Shown: positions 1 through 10,513, numbered from the stretch's first letter. The stretch is 64,000 bases of DNA from an uncultured bacterium (GCA_902780135.1 CACZEK010000016.1:85422-149421); one strand, 5' to 3'. The notes: a model not told the origin generated them from the letters alone. Numbers and translations: made by a program.

Positions 1-896
<896 letters not shown>

Positions 897-920
897 CGGG
901 ACCGTTTCGGGCGCCGCGCC

Positions 921-3134
921 ATGGAATCCGTGCCGGGACACAGGAGCGTCTCTCCGCGCGCGCTGTTCCGCCTGATCCGGAAAAGCGCGACCGCGTTCGA
1001 ACAGTCCTGCCCCGCCGCTCTCTTCCTGCTTGCGGCAGTCACAGCCGTTCTCTCCGTGCGAGGGGACGGCTTTCCTTTTGTCCTGATCCCGGCCGGGGCG
1101 GTCCTGGTGGTTTGGGCGCTGGTCCCGGTCCGTGACGCGCTGTTCCGGTTCGCACTGCCGATGCTGCCCGCGCTGATCGCGGCGATGATCTGGTCGGGGC
1201 GGCAGCGGGATCTCATCGCGGAGACGGCGGGGAGGGCGCGGTTCGCCGCGGAAGCCGAATTCATCGTCGACGACCCGTCGGCGTCCGCCCGGAGCGACGA
1301 AGCGTTCCGCGTGCGGAATCTGCAGTGCCGCGTGAGCCGGTTCCGCTACGGCGCGGACGCGCCGTGGATCGTTTTTGAAAAGGAACAGCCGCGCGTCCTG
1401 CTGGACTGCGGACGCGGCGAGGATGCGGCCGATCTGCCGCCCGGATTCGGCGACACGGTGCGCGCGAAGGGTGTCTTCTCCGCGCCGGAGCCCCCGCTTT
1501 TCCCCGGTTCCTTCGATTACGCCGCCTACCTGGAACGCGAGGGGATATATGAAATATTCCGCCCGGAACCGGGATCGCCGGAGATCGTCTCGCACGGGAC
1601 GGGATTCCGCCGGACTCTCTACGATCTGCGCGACGCCGCGCTGTCGGCGGTCTGCCGCGGATTCCACAGCGTCGAAACCGCGCGGATGGCGGGCGCGATG
1701 CTCGGCGGGCGGAAGATCTCGCTGGAAAAGGAGACGCGCGCCGGATTCCTCTCCAGCGGCACGATCCACATTCTGACGGTCAGCGGCACGCACGTCGGGA
1801 TCTTCGCCTCGCTGCTCCTGCTTCTGACGGTCTGGATGCCGTTCCGCAAACGCTGCCTTGCCGTGCTGGCGCCGCTGCTGTTTTACGCGCTTTCGACCGG
1901 GATGCGCGAGCCTGCGATGCGCGCCTACGTGATGATCGCGATGTTCCTGGTCCTGCGCTCGCTGCTGCTCTCCACCTCGCACATCAACACCCTGATGCTG
2001 GCGGCGTATGCGATCCTGGTGATCTCCCCGGCGAGCCTGATGAAACCGGGCATGTACTATTCGTTCCTGTCCGTCGCTCTGCTGCTGAGCCTGCCGCGCG
2101 ACGTCGGGAGCGTCATGCTCGGATTCTTCTCGCGCGGGCTGTCGCAGCCGCTTCCCGTGCGCTACGTCTCCGCGCGGAGAATTTTCGTCTCGCACTGGCT
2201 GCGGGCCCTGCTGTCGGCGTTTGCCGCGGCCGCCGTGGCGAGCCTCGGAAGCGGCGTGCTGTCCATCCTGTACCAGGGGCTGTTCCCGGTCTCCGCGGTT
2301 CCCGCGAACATGCTGGTGATCCCGCTGGCGTACGGGGCGTTCATCGTGGCGGGCGCGTCGCTTCTTTTCTGCCGGGCTGGTCCTGCCGGGCTCTTCTTCT
2401 CCGGCGTGCTCGAACAGGTCTTCCGCCTGATCGGCTGGCTGGGGCGTTTCTTCGGCGGACTCGTCGGGACGTCTGTCCCTCGGCCTCCGGTCTGGACGGT
2501 CGTGCTCTTCCTCGCCGCGCTGTTCTATCTGCTCCGGACGAAGCATTGGCGGCGGGCGGTTTGCGCGGGCGCGCTCATATCCGCGCTGTTCGCGTTCTGG
2601 TGCCTCCGGACGGCGTTTCTCCCCGCCGAGATCCTGATCGTGAGCGGCGGCGGGACCGAACTGGAGCCTTCGGTCGTCGTGACGGATCCCGCGCTCGGAC
2701 GCGCCGACGTGGTGAACGTGCCGGACTACAGGACGGGCGGCGCGCTGGCGGATTATCTGCGGGAACGCGGCATCTCCGCCTGCCGGTCCGTGGCGGTTTC
2801 CAGCGGCCGCAAGGCGTCCTTCGACGGACTCGACGCGTTTGCCGCGCAGATGCCCGTCCTGGAGGTCTATGCCCCCTCAAACGCCGTGAAGAAGATGCCG
2901 GACGGCACGGCGGTCACGGCGCTCCCGTATGACGGCGCCGGACGCTCCTGCCGTCTTTCCGGCGAATATTTTTCTTTTTCCATCGGAACAATTGACGGCA
3001 TTCTGCTGTCAAACCATACTGGCTGCGGACGCCTGACGCTGAGGAAGGACGGGATCCCGTTTCTGGATTCCGAAATCCGGCAGACGTCGGCGCGGCGGCT
3101 TCAAATCCAACCCATTGAAAGCATCTCGCCATGA
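921..3134 (+). CDS. comEC: ComEC/Rec2-family DNA-uptake channel, degenerate C-terminal domain
   Basis: A 737-residue polytopic membrane protein of the ComEC/Rec2 family, the inner-membrane channel that imports single-stranded DNA in competent bacteria. An N-terminal membrane pair is followed by an OB-like soluble segment (roughly residues 110-220). The competence core follows, with the hallmark HILTVSGTHVGIFASLL around residues 282-298 and many hydrophobic helices up to about residue 560. The C-terminal ~170 residues keep the outline of the metallo-beta-lactamase domain often found here (YLRERGIS at the usual strand), but the HxHxDH metal site is replaced by SSGRKASFDG. The stop overlaps the next start (ATGA at 3131-3134), implying translational coupling. 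The membrane core supports the family; nuclease activity of this copy is unlikely. Confidence 0.85.
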   Translation: MESVPGHRSVSPRALFRLIRKSATAFEQSCPAALFLLAAVTAVLSVRGDGFPFVLIPAGAVLVVWALVPVRDALFRFALPMLPALIAAMIWSGRQRDLIAETAGRARFAAEAEFIVDDPSASARSDEAFRVRNLQCRVSRFRYGADAPWIVFEKEQPRVLLDCGRGEDAADLPPGFGDTVRAKGVFSAPEPPLFPGSFDYAAYLEREGIYEIFRPEPGSPEIVSHGTGFRRTLYDLRDAALSAVCRGFHSVETARMAGAMLGGRKISLEKETRAGFLSSGTIHILTVSGTHVGIFASLLLLLTVWMPFRKRCLAVLAPLLFYALSTGMREPAMRAYVMIAMFLVLRSLLLSTSHINTLMLAAYAILVISPASLMKPGMYYSFLSVALLLSLPRDVGSVMLGFFSRGLSQPLPVRYVSARRIFVSHWLRALLSAFAAAAVASLGSGVLSILYQGLFPVSAVPANMLVIPLAYGAFIVAGASLLFCRAGPAGLFFSGVLEQVFRLIGWLGRFFGGLVGTSVPRPPVWTVVLFLAALFYLLRTKHWRRAVCAGALISALFAFWCLRTAFLPAEILIVSGGGTELEPSVVVTDPALGRADVVNVPDYRTGGALADYLRERGISACRSVAVSSGRKASFDGLDAFAAQMPVLEVYAPSNAVKKMPDGTAVTALPYDGAGRSCRLSGEYFSFSIGTIDGILLSNHTGCGRLTLRKDGIPFLDSEIRQTSARRLQIQPIESISP

Positions 3135-4306
3135 AAGTCTGTCATCTTATCACCCGCATGATCGTCGGCGGCGCCCAGGTCAACACGCTTCTTTCCGCAC
3201 GCGGACTCCACGAGGCCGGGCACGAATCCGTCCTGATGACAGGCCCGTCGCCGGGGCCGGAAGGCGAACTCCTCCGCAACTGCGGCAGGATCGACTTCCG
3301 CGTGGAGGAGTGCCCGACGCTGTGCCGCGAGATCGACCCGGTCCGCGACTGGCGGAGCTACCGCGCGCTGGTGAAGTTTTTCAGGGACGAGAAGTTCGAC
3401 GTCGTCCACACGCACGCCTCGAAGGCGGGCATCATCGGGCGTTACGCCGCCCGCGCCGCCGGAGTGCCGCTGGTGGTCCACACCGTCCACGGCCTGCCGT
3501 TCTCGCGCATCTATCCGGCGTGGAAAAACGCCATGTATATCCAGCTGGAACGCATGGCGGCGAAACGCTGCGACCGCATCTACGCCGTGGCGCAGGACAT
3601 GATCGACCAGTGCCTGCGGAACCATATCGGACGGCCGGGGATGTTCAAGGTCGTGTACAGCGGCATGGAGCTGGAACCCTTTCTGACGACGGAGCCCGAC
3701 CCGGAACTCCGGCGTTCGCTGGGGATCCCGGACGGCGCGAAGGTCGTCGGCACGCTCGCGCGGCTCTTCCCGATGAAGGGCTACGTGGAGCTGTGGCGGA
3801 GCATCCCGGAGATCGTCAGGCGCGTCCCGAACGCGCATTTCCTGCTGATCGGAAACGGCCTCCTGCGGGAACGGCTGGAGGCGGAGGCGGTGGAACGCGG
3901 ATTCCGCGACCGCCTGAGCTTCGCCGGGCTTGTGCCGCCCGCGCAGGTGCCGCGCTACCTGTCGCTGGCGGACGTCCTCGTGCATTTCTCCATGCGCGAA
4001 GGGCTCCCGCGCGCGGCGGTCCAGGCGCTCGCCATGCGGAAACCCGTCGTGGCGTTCGACATCGACGGCACGCGCGAGGTGGTCCTGAACGGGAAGACGG
4101 GGTATCTGCTTCAGCCCGGCGGCGACACGCCCGGCGCGGAGGAGATCTCCGAGCTGCTTCTGAACGACGAAAAACGCCGCGCGTTCGGGGAGGCGGGCCG
4201 CGAACTCGTGAAACCCCGGTTCGACTGGCGCACCATGTCGGACACGCTGATCGCCGAATACGCCAAATATCTTGAAATCAAAAAGAAAGGATTGCCGATG
4301 CCATGA
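3131..4306 (+). CDS. Family 4 glycosyltransferase (GT-B fold)
   Basis: A 391-residue cytoplasmic GT4 glycosyltransferase transferring a sugar from an activated donor to an unknown acceptor, probably a cell-envelope glycan. The N-terminus MKVCHLITRMIVGGAQ is the glycine-rich acceptor-domain start typical of GT4. The C-terminal donor domain begins near residue 200 (VVGTLARLFPMKGYVEL). The donor motif reads EGLPRAAVQALAMRKPVVAFD near residue 290; the second glutamate of the usual E-x7-E pair is Q here, which some GT4 members tolerate. The start overlaps the ComEC stop by 4 bp and its own stop overlaps the HtrA start by 4 bp, so the three genes look like one coupled unit. Donor and acceptor cannot be read from the sequence. 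Confidence 0.88.
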   Translation: MKVCHLITRMIVGGAQVNTLLSARGLHEAGHESVLMTGPSPGPEGELLRNCGRIDFRVEECPTLCREIDPVRDWRSYRALVKFFRDEKFDVVHTHASKAGIIGRYAARAAGVPLVVHTVHGLPFSRIYPAWKNAMYIQLERMAAKRCDRIYAVAQDMIDQCLRNHIGRPGMFKVVYSGMELEPFLTTEPDPELRRSLGIPDGAKVVGTLARLFPMKGYVELWRSIPEIVRRVPNAHFLLIGNGLLRERLEAEAVERGFRDRLSFAGLVPPAQVPRYLSLADVLVHFSMREGLPRAAVQALAMRKPVVAFDIDGTREVVLNGKTGYLLQPGGDTPGAEEISELLLNDEKRRAFGEAGRELVKPRFDWRTMSDTLIAEYAKYLEIKKKGLPMP

Positions 4307-5466
4307 AATCCGTTTTCAATACGCTTTTTTCGGTCCTCGCGGGCGCGTGCGCCGCGCTTCTGGTCCTGAAGTTCGTGAGCCAGCCTGTTGAGGAGGATGC
4401 CGATTATCAGACGAAGATGCGTTCCTACACGGAGGAACAGGCTCCCGTCCCGGCCGCTGCGGCGGCCTGGCCGGATTTCACCGGCACCATCGAACGCGCC
4501 ATGCCCGCCGTCGTCTGCATCTCCAACCAGCGGATCGTCCCGTCGCGCCGTTCGTGGGGGCGTCCCGCGCAGTATTACGAAGTGCCCGCGGGGCAGGGGT
4601 CCGGCTTCTTCATCCGCGAGGACGGCTACATCCTCACGAACTACCACGTGGCGAGCGGCGCGAACGCGCTTCTGGTCACGGACCACGAGGGGCGCGAATA
4701 CCACGCCAACCTGATCGGCGTCGACCCGACGTCCGATCTTGCCGTGCTGAAGGTCGAGCCGCCGAAGGGGAAGAAGTTCATGGCGCTCACGTTCGCCAAC
4801 CCGAAGAACATCCGGCTGGGGCAGTGGACGATCGCCATCGGCGCGCCGTTCAGCCTGGAGCACAGCGTGACCGCGGGCATCGTTTCCGGCGTCCAGCGGT
4901 CCGGCGTCGGCGTGAACCTGTACGAGAACTACATCCAGACGGACGCCTCCATCAACCCCGGCAATTCCGGCGGGCCGCTGCTGAACGCCGCGGGCGACGT
5001 GATCGGCGTGAACGACTGCATCCTCGCGCCGTCCGGGGGCAACATCGGCATCGCGTTCGCCGTGTCCGCCGAGATCGCCAAGTCGGTCGCCGACACGCTG
5101 ATCGAGCACGGCGAGATCGTGCGGCCGTGGCTCGGCATCATGGGCGCGATGCCCTCGCAGCTGCGTTCGCCCGGCGAAGAGAACAGCGAGGCGCAGAAGG
5201 GCGCGGTCATCCGCAGAATATTCCAGAATTCCCCGGCGGAGCATCTGGGGCTGCGCGAGGGCGATGTGATCGTGAAGCTGAACGACGAGGACGTCGCCGA
5301 CACGTACGAACTCCGCAACCGGATCCTTTCGCTCGATCCGGGCACGATCGTGAAGATCACCATCCTGCGCCGGAACCTGCTCCACGAATCGAGCATCAAG
5401 CTCGAACGTCCCCCCGCCGACTGGTTCCGCGTCATCCCGCAGATCGACTACGCGATCCCGCTCTGA
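4303..5466 (+). CDS. S1C serine protease, HtrA/DegP type with one PDZ domain
   Basis: A 387-residue periplasmic, membrane-anchored quality-control protease. Residues 5-25 form an uncleaved signal anchor (VFNTLFSVLAGACAALLVL). The trypsin-like triad is intact: H115 in TNYHV, D145 in TSDLAVL and S222 in PGNSGGPLL. A single PDZ domain occupies about residues 275-375 (NSPAEHLGLREGDVIVKLN). One PDZ and an N-terminal anchor make it DegS/HhoA-like rather than DegP-like. Its ATG lies inside the preceding stop (ATGA), so it is translationally coupled to the glycosyltransferase. A GC-rich hairpin and a T-tract terminator follow. Confidence 0.93.
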   Translation: MKSVFNTLFSVLAGACAALLVLKFVSQPVEEDADYQTKMRSYTEEQAPVPAAAAAWPDFTGTIERAMPAVVCISNQRIVPSRRSWGRPAQYYEVPAGQGSGFFIREDGYILTNYHVASGANALLVTDHEGREYHANLIGVDPTSDLAVLKVEPPKGKKFMALTFANPKNIRLGQWTIAIGAPFSLEHSVTAGIVSGVQRSGVGVNLYENYIQTDASINPGNSGGPLLNAAGDVIGVNDCILAPSGGNIGIAFAVSAEIAKSVADTLIEHGEIVRPWLGIMGAMPSQLRSPGEENSEAQKGAVIRRIFQNSPAEHLGLREGDVIVKLNDEDVADTYELRNRILSLDPGTIVKITILRRNLLHESSIKLERPPADWFRVIPQIDYAIPL

Positions 5467-5504
5467 CGCGGTTTCGCCCCCGCCTGAACAATGCGCGGGG
5501 GCAG

Positions 5505-5546
5505 GGCGGCCTGACTTCCGGCAGCCGGGCCGCCTTTCCGTTTTTT
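5505..5546 (+). terminator. Rho-independent terminator after the htrA-like gene
   Basis: GGCGGCC (5505-5511) pairs with GGCCGCC (5528-5534) and is followed by TTTCCGTTTTTT. A second perfect hairpin, GCCCCCGC (5476-5483) with GCGGGGGC (5495-5502), stands immediately upstream. Confidence 0.75.
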
Positions 5547-5590
5547 CGGGGAAAGCCTCCGCATCCGTCAAACTTTTTTGAGGAAACGAT

Positions 5591-5619
5591 TTGAAAGATG
5601 AAGCGGAATGCTGTATATT
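5591..5619 (+). promoter_or_regulatory. Sigma-70-like promoter for the M48 peptidase / solute-binding protein unit
   Basis: TTGAAA (5591-5596), 17-bp spacer, TATATT (5614-5619). It sits just after the terminator of the preceding unit and about 85 bp before the M48 start codon. Confidence 0.6.
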
Positions 5620-5703
5620 TAGAAATGCGCAGCCATGAGCGCAATTTGATTTCGTGAAATCAGAACGCCGTGCCGTTCATCATCTTTTTCAGGAGCGAAC
5701 ACC

Positions 5704-6534
5704 ATGACATCCGCCGTCAAACACGTTTCCCCGCCCGTACGGAACAGCCTGATCCTGTTCCTGCTCGTCCTGACCTGCGGCCTCTGCAGCTGCCGGAGCG
5801 TCCCGGTCACGGGGCGTTCGCAGTTCCTGCTGACGACCGAGTCCTACGAAAACAGCCTGGGCGCGGAGTCCTACGAGGAATACAAGAAAGAGTATCCGAG
5901 GAGCAAGAACGCGGAGTACAACGCCGCGCTGGAACGCTGCGGCAACGCGATCAAGGCGGTCGCCGGCATGGACGATTTCGACTGGGAGTTCACGGTGCTG
6001 GACTCCGAGATCCAGAACGCGTTCTGCCTGCCCGGGGGCAAGGTGGCGGTCTACAGCGGCATCATGGACGGCATGGACAACGAGGCCGAGCTGGCGTTCG
6101 TGGTCGGGCACGAGATCGGCCATGCGATCGCGCGTCACGGCGGCGAACGTATGTCGCGCTCCATCATTCAGTCCGTCGGCGCGGTCCTCGTCTCGGCGGC
6201 CTTCAACAGCGAGACGGTCGACGCGATCTACGGCACGACCACCGAGGTCGGCGTGATGCTGCCGTACAGCAGGAGCAACGAGTCCGAAGCGGACATCATC
6301 GGCCTGGTCCTGATGGCGCGCGCCGGATACGACCCGAGCGCGTCCTACACCTTCTGGCGGCGTTTCACCAACAACGCCGAAGGCTCGAGCAAGCTGGAAG
6401 CCATCCTCTCCACGCATCCCTGCGACTCCGACCGCATCCGCGCCATGGAGGAGAACGAGCCCATGGCGCGCGAGGAGTACAATCAGGCGAAGACCAAGTA
6501 CGGCTTCGGCAAGAAGTTCACCCACAGGAAGTGA
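5704..6534 (+). CDS. M48-family zinc metallopeptidase, lipoprotein
   Basis: A 276-residue peptidase of the M48 family (YcaL/LoiP/BepA-like), which acts on misfolded or outer-membrane proteins. The signal peptide ends in a lipobox, LCSC with Cys at about residue 28, followed by RSVPVTGRSQ, the usual N-terminus of this lipoprotein group. The zinc motif HEIGH is at residues 136-140 (VVGHEIGHAIARHGG), and the downstream glutamate ligand is in SNESEADIIG. The ATG has a good ribosome site (CAGGAGCG about 9 bp upstream). The solute-binding protein gene starts 22 bp after the stop, so the two are probably co-transcribed, both facing the periplasm. Confidence 0.92.
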   Translation: MTSAVKHVSPPVRNSLILFLLVLTCGLCSCRSVPVTGRSQFLLTTESYENSLGAESYEEYKKEYPRSKNAEYNAALERCGNAIKAVAGMDDFDWEFTVLDSEIQNAFCLPGGKVAVYSGIMDGMDNEAELAFVVGHEIGHAIARHGGERMSRSIIQSVGAVLVSAAFNSETVDAIYGTTTEVGVMLPYSRSNESEADIIGLVLMARAGYDPSASYTFWRRFTNNAEGSSKLEAILSTHPCDSDRIRAMEENEPMAREEYNQAKTKYGFGKKFTHRK

Positions 6535-6556
6535 TTCACAATCCCGGTTTCATCCC

Positions 6557-8416
6557 ATGCAGAACAGATCTTTTCTCACACCCGTCCTTCTTTTCCTCTG
6601 CCTCATCGTCCTGGCGATCATCGGCGCCGGGGTCGTAACCGCGATCGACCGCCAGAGATTCCAGACCGAAGCTCTCACGAAGGCTGTCGCCGACCTCTCC
6701 GAACGCATCGACCGGTTATCGGCGGACGGCTTTGCCGTCGCGTCCGGCGGCGGGGCAGGACTTTCCGGCGAGGCTCCGGCGGGCAACGCGGAGTTCTACG
6801 ACAAAAACGCCGAGCAGGGCGGCCGCTTCATCGGCGCGATCACCTCGGACACCGGCAACATGAACATGATCATCAATAACGACGCGACCGTGTCGGATTT
6901 CTGGGGGCTCACCTGCGACTCGCTCGCGGAACGGCATTTCAAGGACATCGACCGGTTCGTGCCGCGCATGGCGGAGTCCTGGACGCTCTCCGACGACAAG
7001 CTGACCTACCGAATCAAGCTCCGCAAGGGCATCCTGTGGCACGACTTCACCGATCCCGTGACCGGGAAGAAGTGGGAGAACGTCGAGGTCACGGCGGAGG
7101 ACTTCAAATTCTACGTGGACGTCATCAAGGACGAGACGGTGAACGCGGCGCCGATGCGGAGCTACCTCGCCGACCTGAAGCAGATCAACGTCATCAACGA
7201 CTACGAATTCGAGGTCGTGTGGGAGCGCCCGTATATCCTCTCCGAGGAGATCACGCTCTCGCTCATGCCGCTTCCCCGGCATTTCTACCACGCCTACGAG
7301 GGGCCGTTCGACGGCGCGAAGTTCAACGACGACCACGTCCGCAACCGCATGATCGTCGGCTGCGGCCCGTACCAGCTCGACAGCTGGGAGAAGGGCAAGC
7401 GCGTGGTGTTCAAGCGGTTCGAGAAATACTACGGCAAGCGCGTCGGCATCATGCCCGCGCTGAAGACCGTCGTCTACGAGCTGATCCAGCACCCGAACAC
7501 ACGGCTGCAGGCGCTCCGCTCCCAGACGCTCGACGCCGACAGCCTCACGACCGAACAGTGGGTCAACAACACCGATACCGCTGAGTTCCAGGAGGGCGGC
7601 TTCCTGCGGAAAATGCGCCTGCCGAGCATGTCCTATTCCTACATCGGGCTGAACCTCGCGAACCCGCTCTTCCAGGACCGGAACGTCCGCGTCGCGCTCA
7701 GCCATCTGGTCGACCGCAAGCGCATCATCCGCGACGTCTATTCCGACCTCGTGCGGCCCGTCTCCGGTCCGTTCTTCGTGGATTCCCGCGCGAACGACCC
7801 CACGGTCGAGCCGTACGACTTCGACGTCGAAAAGGCGAAGAAGATGCTCGCGGACGCCGGATGGAAGGACACCGACGGCGACGGCGTGCTGGACAAGGAC
7901 GGCAAGCCGTTCGTCTTCACCGTGATCTACGCGAACTCCAGCACGACCGACCAGAAGCTCCTGCCGATCCTGAAGGAGGACTTCGCGCGCGCCGGAGTCA
8001 AGCTCGAGATCCTCTCCCTCGAATGGTCCGTCATGCTCGAACGCATCGACAAGCGCCAGTTCGACGCCGTCCGCCTGGCGTGGCGCATGTCCGTCTCCAA
8101 CGACCCGTACCAGCTGTGGCACTCCGACAACCTGAAGATCGAGGCGTCCAGCAATTTCATCTCGTTCGCGAACGAGGAGGCGGACCGCCTGATCATGGAG
8201 ATCCGCACGTGCTTCGACCTCGACAGGCGCACGGAGCTTTACCATCAGTTCCACCGCCTCATCCACGAGGAGGAGCCGTATCTTTTCCTCGTCTCCCCGT
8301 ACGACCTCTTCGTCATCAACAAACGCTATCAGAACGTCGTGGAGTACCCGCTCGGAGTCTATCAGAACACCTTCTGGGTCCCGAAGGCGAAGCAGATGGC
8401 TGTGCCGGGTCTTTGA
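6557..8416 (+). CDS. Family-5 extracellular solute-binding protein, membrane-anchored
   Basis: A 619-residue periplasmic binding protein of the SBP_bac_5 class (oligopeptide/dipeptide/nickel ABC systems). An N-terminal hydrophobic segment (residues 9-30) without a lipobox suggests a signal anchor, followed by a short heptad-like stretch (TKAVADLSERIDRLS). The mature domain shows the family signature around residue 115 (LAERHFKDIDRFVPRMAESW) and LTYRIKLRKGILWHD, and the lobe-2 pattern NVRVALSHLVDRKRII. No permease or ATPase genes are adjacent, so the partner transporter must be elsewhere or absent. The likely ligand is a peptide, but this is family knowledge only. Confidence 0.9.
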   Translation: MQNRSFLTPVLLFLCLIVLAIIGAGVVTAIDRQRFQTEALTKAVADLSERIDRLSADGFAVASGGGAGLSGEAPAGNAEFYDKNAEQGGRFIGAITSDTGNMNMIINNDATVSDFWGLTCDSLAERHFKDIDRFVPRMAESWTLSDDKLTYRIKLRKGILWHDFTDPVTGKKWENVEVTAEDFKFYVDVIKDETVNAAPMRSYLADLKQINVINDYEFEVVWERPYILSEEITLSLMPLPRHFYHAYEGPFDGAKFNDDHVRNRMIVGCGPYQLDSWEKGKRVVFKRFEKYYGKRVGIMPALKTVVYELIQHPNTRLQALRSQTLDADSLTTEQWVNNTDTAEFQEGGFLRKMRLPSMSYSYIGLNLANPLFQDRNVRVALSHLVDRKRIIRDVYSDLVRPVSGPFFVDSRANDPTVEPYDFDVEKAKKMLADAGWKDTDGDGVLDKDGKPFVFTVIYANSSTTDQKLLPILKEDFARAGVKLEILSLEWSVMLERIDKRQFDAVRLAWRMSVSNDPYQLWHSDNLKIEASSNFISFANEEADRLIMEIRTCFDLDRRTELYHQFHRLIHEEEPYLFLVSPYDLFVINKRYQNVVEYPLGVYQNTFWVPKAKQMAVPGL

Positions 8417-8461
8417 TCTCTTTCCGTCGACAACAACTTTTTCATAAGGATGAACTTCAAT

Positions 8462-9274
8462 ATGTCTGTCAAAAAAACTGTCCGGCGCCCGTTTTCTCTG
8501 ATCGAACTTCTGATCGTGATCGCCATCATCGTGATCCTGGCGGCGCTTGCGGTCCCCGCACTGCGTTCCGCGCGCGAATCCGCCAAAAAAGCCGGCTGCA
8601 TCAACAATGAAAAGAACATCGGTTTCTATATCCAGCAGTACGCCCTGAACAACACGCAGCATCTCAATGTGCTCCAGAGCTACAGCGACTGGTACCAGAA
8701 GCTCGTGATCGAAAACGGCGGCACCTACAAGGACATGAGCAAATCCCACGTCAAGGCGTCAAACCTCGACGCCAAGGGGCAGGGGATCGCGAAGGTCTTT
8801 AAATGCCCCTCCGACGTCACGAAAGGCACCGCCAGCTACGGACGCAACGACCCCAGCGGCGGCTGGACCATGTTCAAGGACAAAAAGGACCCGAGGCTTG
8901 TCACCAGCCGCGTCAACGACGTCAGGACTCCGTCCGACCTCATCATCGTCGCCGACCGCTGGTCCGACAACCATACCCCCGGCGAAACGAAAAAAAACGA
9001 CACCCGCCTTGGCGCATGGCCGAACGGTGGCGAATTCGACACCGTGAACGCGTTCAACCTGCGTTACGAACGCGCGGCGGGCGACTATGACGATTATGCG
9101 TCCCGCCACACCGGCACCGCGCCGATCCTTTACGTCGACAACCATGTGGTCGCCACGGACTACAAGCAGACGGTCAAGGGGTATACCGTGAAAGAGATCA
9201 ACGACAACATGAACTGGACCGGGCGCGCCTACGGCAGCTGGTCCGACGATCCGGTGCTGAAGAAGAAAAATTGA
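8462..9274 (+). CDS. Prepilin-like protein with variant H-X9-DN motif (paralogue 1)
   Basis: A ~270-residue protein with a type-IV-pilin-like N-terminus ([19 protein letters not shown]) and a soluble domain of the Lentisphaerota/Planctomycetota 'prepilin-type processing-associated' class. Near the C-terminus, RHTGTAPILYVDNH has the H-X9-D spacing with DN where DG is usual. The chosen ATG at 8462 has AAGGA 11 bp upstream; an upstream in-frame ATG at 8450 overlaps that AAGGA and is less likely. Position -1 of the cleavage motif is proline, not the glycine prepilin peptidase prefers. It follows the solute-binding protein by 45 bp and begins a tandem set of three paralogues. Function is unknown; the class is thought to be surface-exposed or envelope-associated. 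Confidence 0.85.
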   Translation: MSVKKTVRRPFSLIELLIVIAIIVILAALAVPALRSARESAKKAGCINNEKNIGFYIQQYALNNTQHLNVLQSYSDWYQKLVIENGGTYKDMSKSHVKASNLDAKGQGIAKVFKCPSDVTKGTASYGRNDPSGGWTMFKDKKDPRLVTSRVNDVRTPSDLIIVADRWSDNHTPGETKKNDTRLGAWPNGGEFDTVNAFNLRYERAAGDYDDYASRHTGTAPILYVDNHVVATDYKQTVKGYTVKEINDNMNWTGRAYGSWSDDPVLKKKN

Positions 9275-9409
9275 GCGGGCGCGCCTGAAAAGCATGCCTG
9301 CGCCGTGCCGTCTTCCGTCCGGCGGCGTATCCGCGGACATTGCGCCGGCGCCGCCGGCGGGGCTCCGCCTGATTTTGAGCTCGTCCGAGCAAAAAATACT
9401 GTAGAGGGC

Positions 9410-9438
9410 TTGATTTTTCAGCTGTAAGGTATTATAGT
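9410..9438 (+). promoter_or_regulatory. Promoter for prepilin-like paralogue 2
   Basis: TTGATT (9410-9415), 17-bp spacer, TATAGT (9433-9438) inside GGTATTATAGTAT. The same GGTATTATAGTAT string recurs at the GH115 promoter near 34475. Confidence 0.65.
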
Positions 9439-9498
9439 ATATAATGTTTTTATCCCGTCTTACTTTTCGTGCACCGCACGGTTGAAAGGATTTCATTC

Positions 9499-10347
9499 AT
9501 GAAAAGATCGTTTGTCCGTCGTTTTACCCTGATCGAACTCCTGATCGTGATCGCCATCATCGCGATCCTCGCCGCCATGCTTCTTCCCGCGCTGCGCTCC
9601 GCCAAGGAGACGGCGAAGAAGGCCCAGTGCCTCACCAACCAGAAGAACATCGGGCTGTATGTCCATCAGTACGCGCTGACCCACAACCAGTCGATCTCGG
9701 TGGTCTCCTCCTGGCAGACCTGGTACCGCGACATGATCTCCTCCAACGGCGGATTCCAGGAGGGCAAGGGCGATTCCAAGACCTATCTGGACCCCGACAT
9801 GAAAAAACGGAAAAGCTGCCTTACCACCGAAGGTCTCGCCATGACCCGCGTTTTCAAGTGCCCCGCCGACACCTCCGGAGGGACCGCCAGCTATGCCCGC
9901 AACGATCCGCAGAAGGGCGGGACCATGAGATGGAACGGCAGCAATCCCGAAGCGTCGCCGAAGGTCGTGAGCAGCCGCCTCAGCTCGTTCCGCGGGCCTT
10001 CCGATCTGATCCTGGTCGCGGACCGCTGGGACGAGACCCACATCCCCGGACAGTCCTGCAACGAAGGCAGCGGCGCCCGTGCCGCCGGTGAAAACGACAC
10101 CACCAACGCGTTCCATCTCCGCCGCGACACCAGCGTCGGCGTCGAAGGCGACCGCAAGGCTTCTCCCCGCCACAAGGGCGAATCCCCGATCCTTTTCGTC
10201 GACGGCCACGTCTCGTCCAGGGATTATCTGCAGACGATCCCCAGGGAGTATTATCCGAGCGGCTCGAGCCTGGGCAAGCTGGATGAGCTGAAGTGGGTCG
10301 GCTACGCGGTCGGCAGCTGGACCGACGATCCGAACCACAAAAAGTAA
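9499..10347 (+). CDS. Prepilin-like H-X9-DG protein (paralogue 2)
   Basis: A ~282-residue paralogue of the flanking genes. The start at 9499 has GAAAGGA 8 bp upstream and gives [19 protein letters not shown]; an upstream in-frame ATG at 9469 lacks a ribosome site. A hydrophobic pilin-like helix is followed by the conserved [13 protein letters not shown] block (about residue 52), a two-cysteine core ([18 protein letters not shown]) and [14 protein letters not shown], a perfect H-X9-DG motif near residue 230. The residue before the Phe of the cleavage motif is Arg rather than Gly. It has its own promoter at 9410 and is separated from the next copy by a terminator, so each can be controlled independently. 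Role unknown. Confidence 0.87.
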   Translation: MKRSFVRRFTLIELLIVIAIIAILAAMLLPALRSAKETAKKAQCLTNQKNIGLYVHQYALTHNQSISVVSSWQTWYRDMISSNGGFQEGKGDSKTYLDPDMKKRKSCLTTEGLAMTRVFKCPADTSGGTASYARNDPQKGGTMRWNGSNPEASPKVVSSRLSSFRGPSDLILVADRWDETHIPGQSCNEGSGARAAGENDTTNAFHLRRDTSVGVEGDRKASPRHKGESPILFVDGHVSSRDYLQTIPREYYPSGSSLGKLDELKWVGYAVGSWTDDPNHKK

Positions 10348-10453
10348 GATCCGCGATCCTGAGGGGGGAACGGGATGCCGTACCGGACAAGGCTCCGGCC
10401 GTGGCGCGGCCGGGGCGTCGCGCCGGTCCCCTTCGGCAAATGGAAAAAAACAG

Positions 10454-10497
10454 CCGGAATTTTCCAGAAAACGGAGAATTCCGGTTTGCTTTTTTTG
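10454..10497 (+). terminator. Terminator between prepilin-like paralogues 2 and 3
   Basis: CCGGAATTTTCC (10454-10465) pairs with GGAGAATTCCGG (10473-10484), with one G-U pair, and is followed by TTTGCTTTTTTT. Its T-tract overlaps the -35 box of the next promoter. Confidence 0.8.
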
Positions 10498-10513
10498 GGA
10501 AACATGGTATAGT
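10486..10513 (+). promoter_or_regulatory. Promoter for prepilin-like paralogue 3
   Basis: TTGCTT (10486-10491), 16-bp spacer, TATAGT (10508-10513), about 70 bp before the chosen start. Confidence 0.55.
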
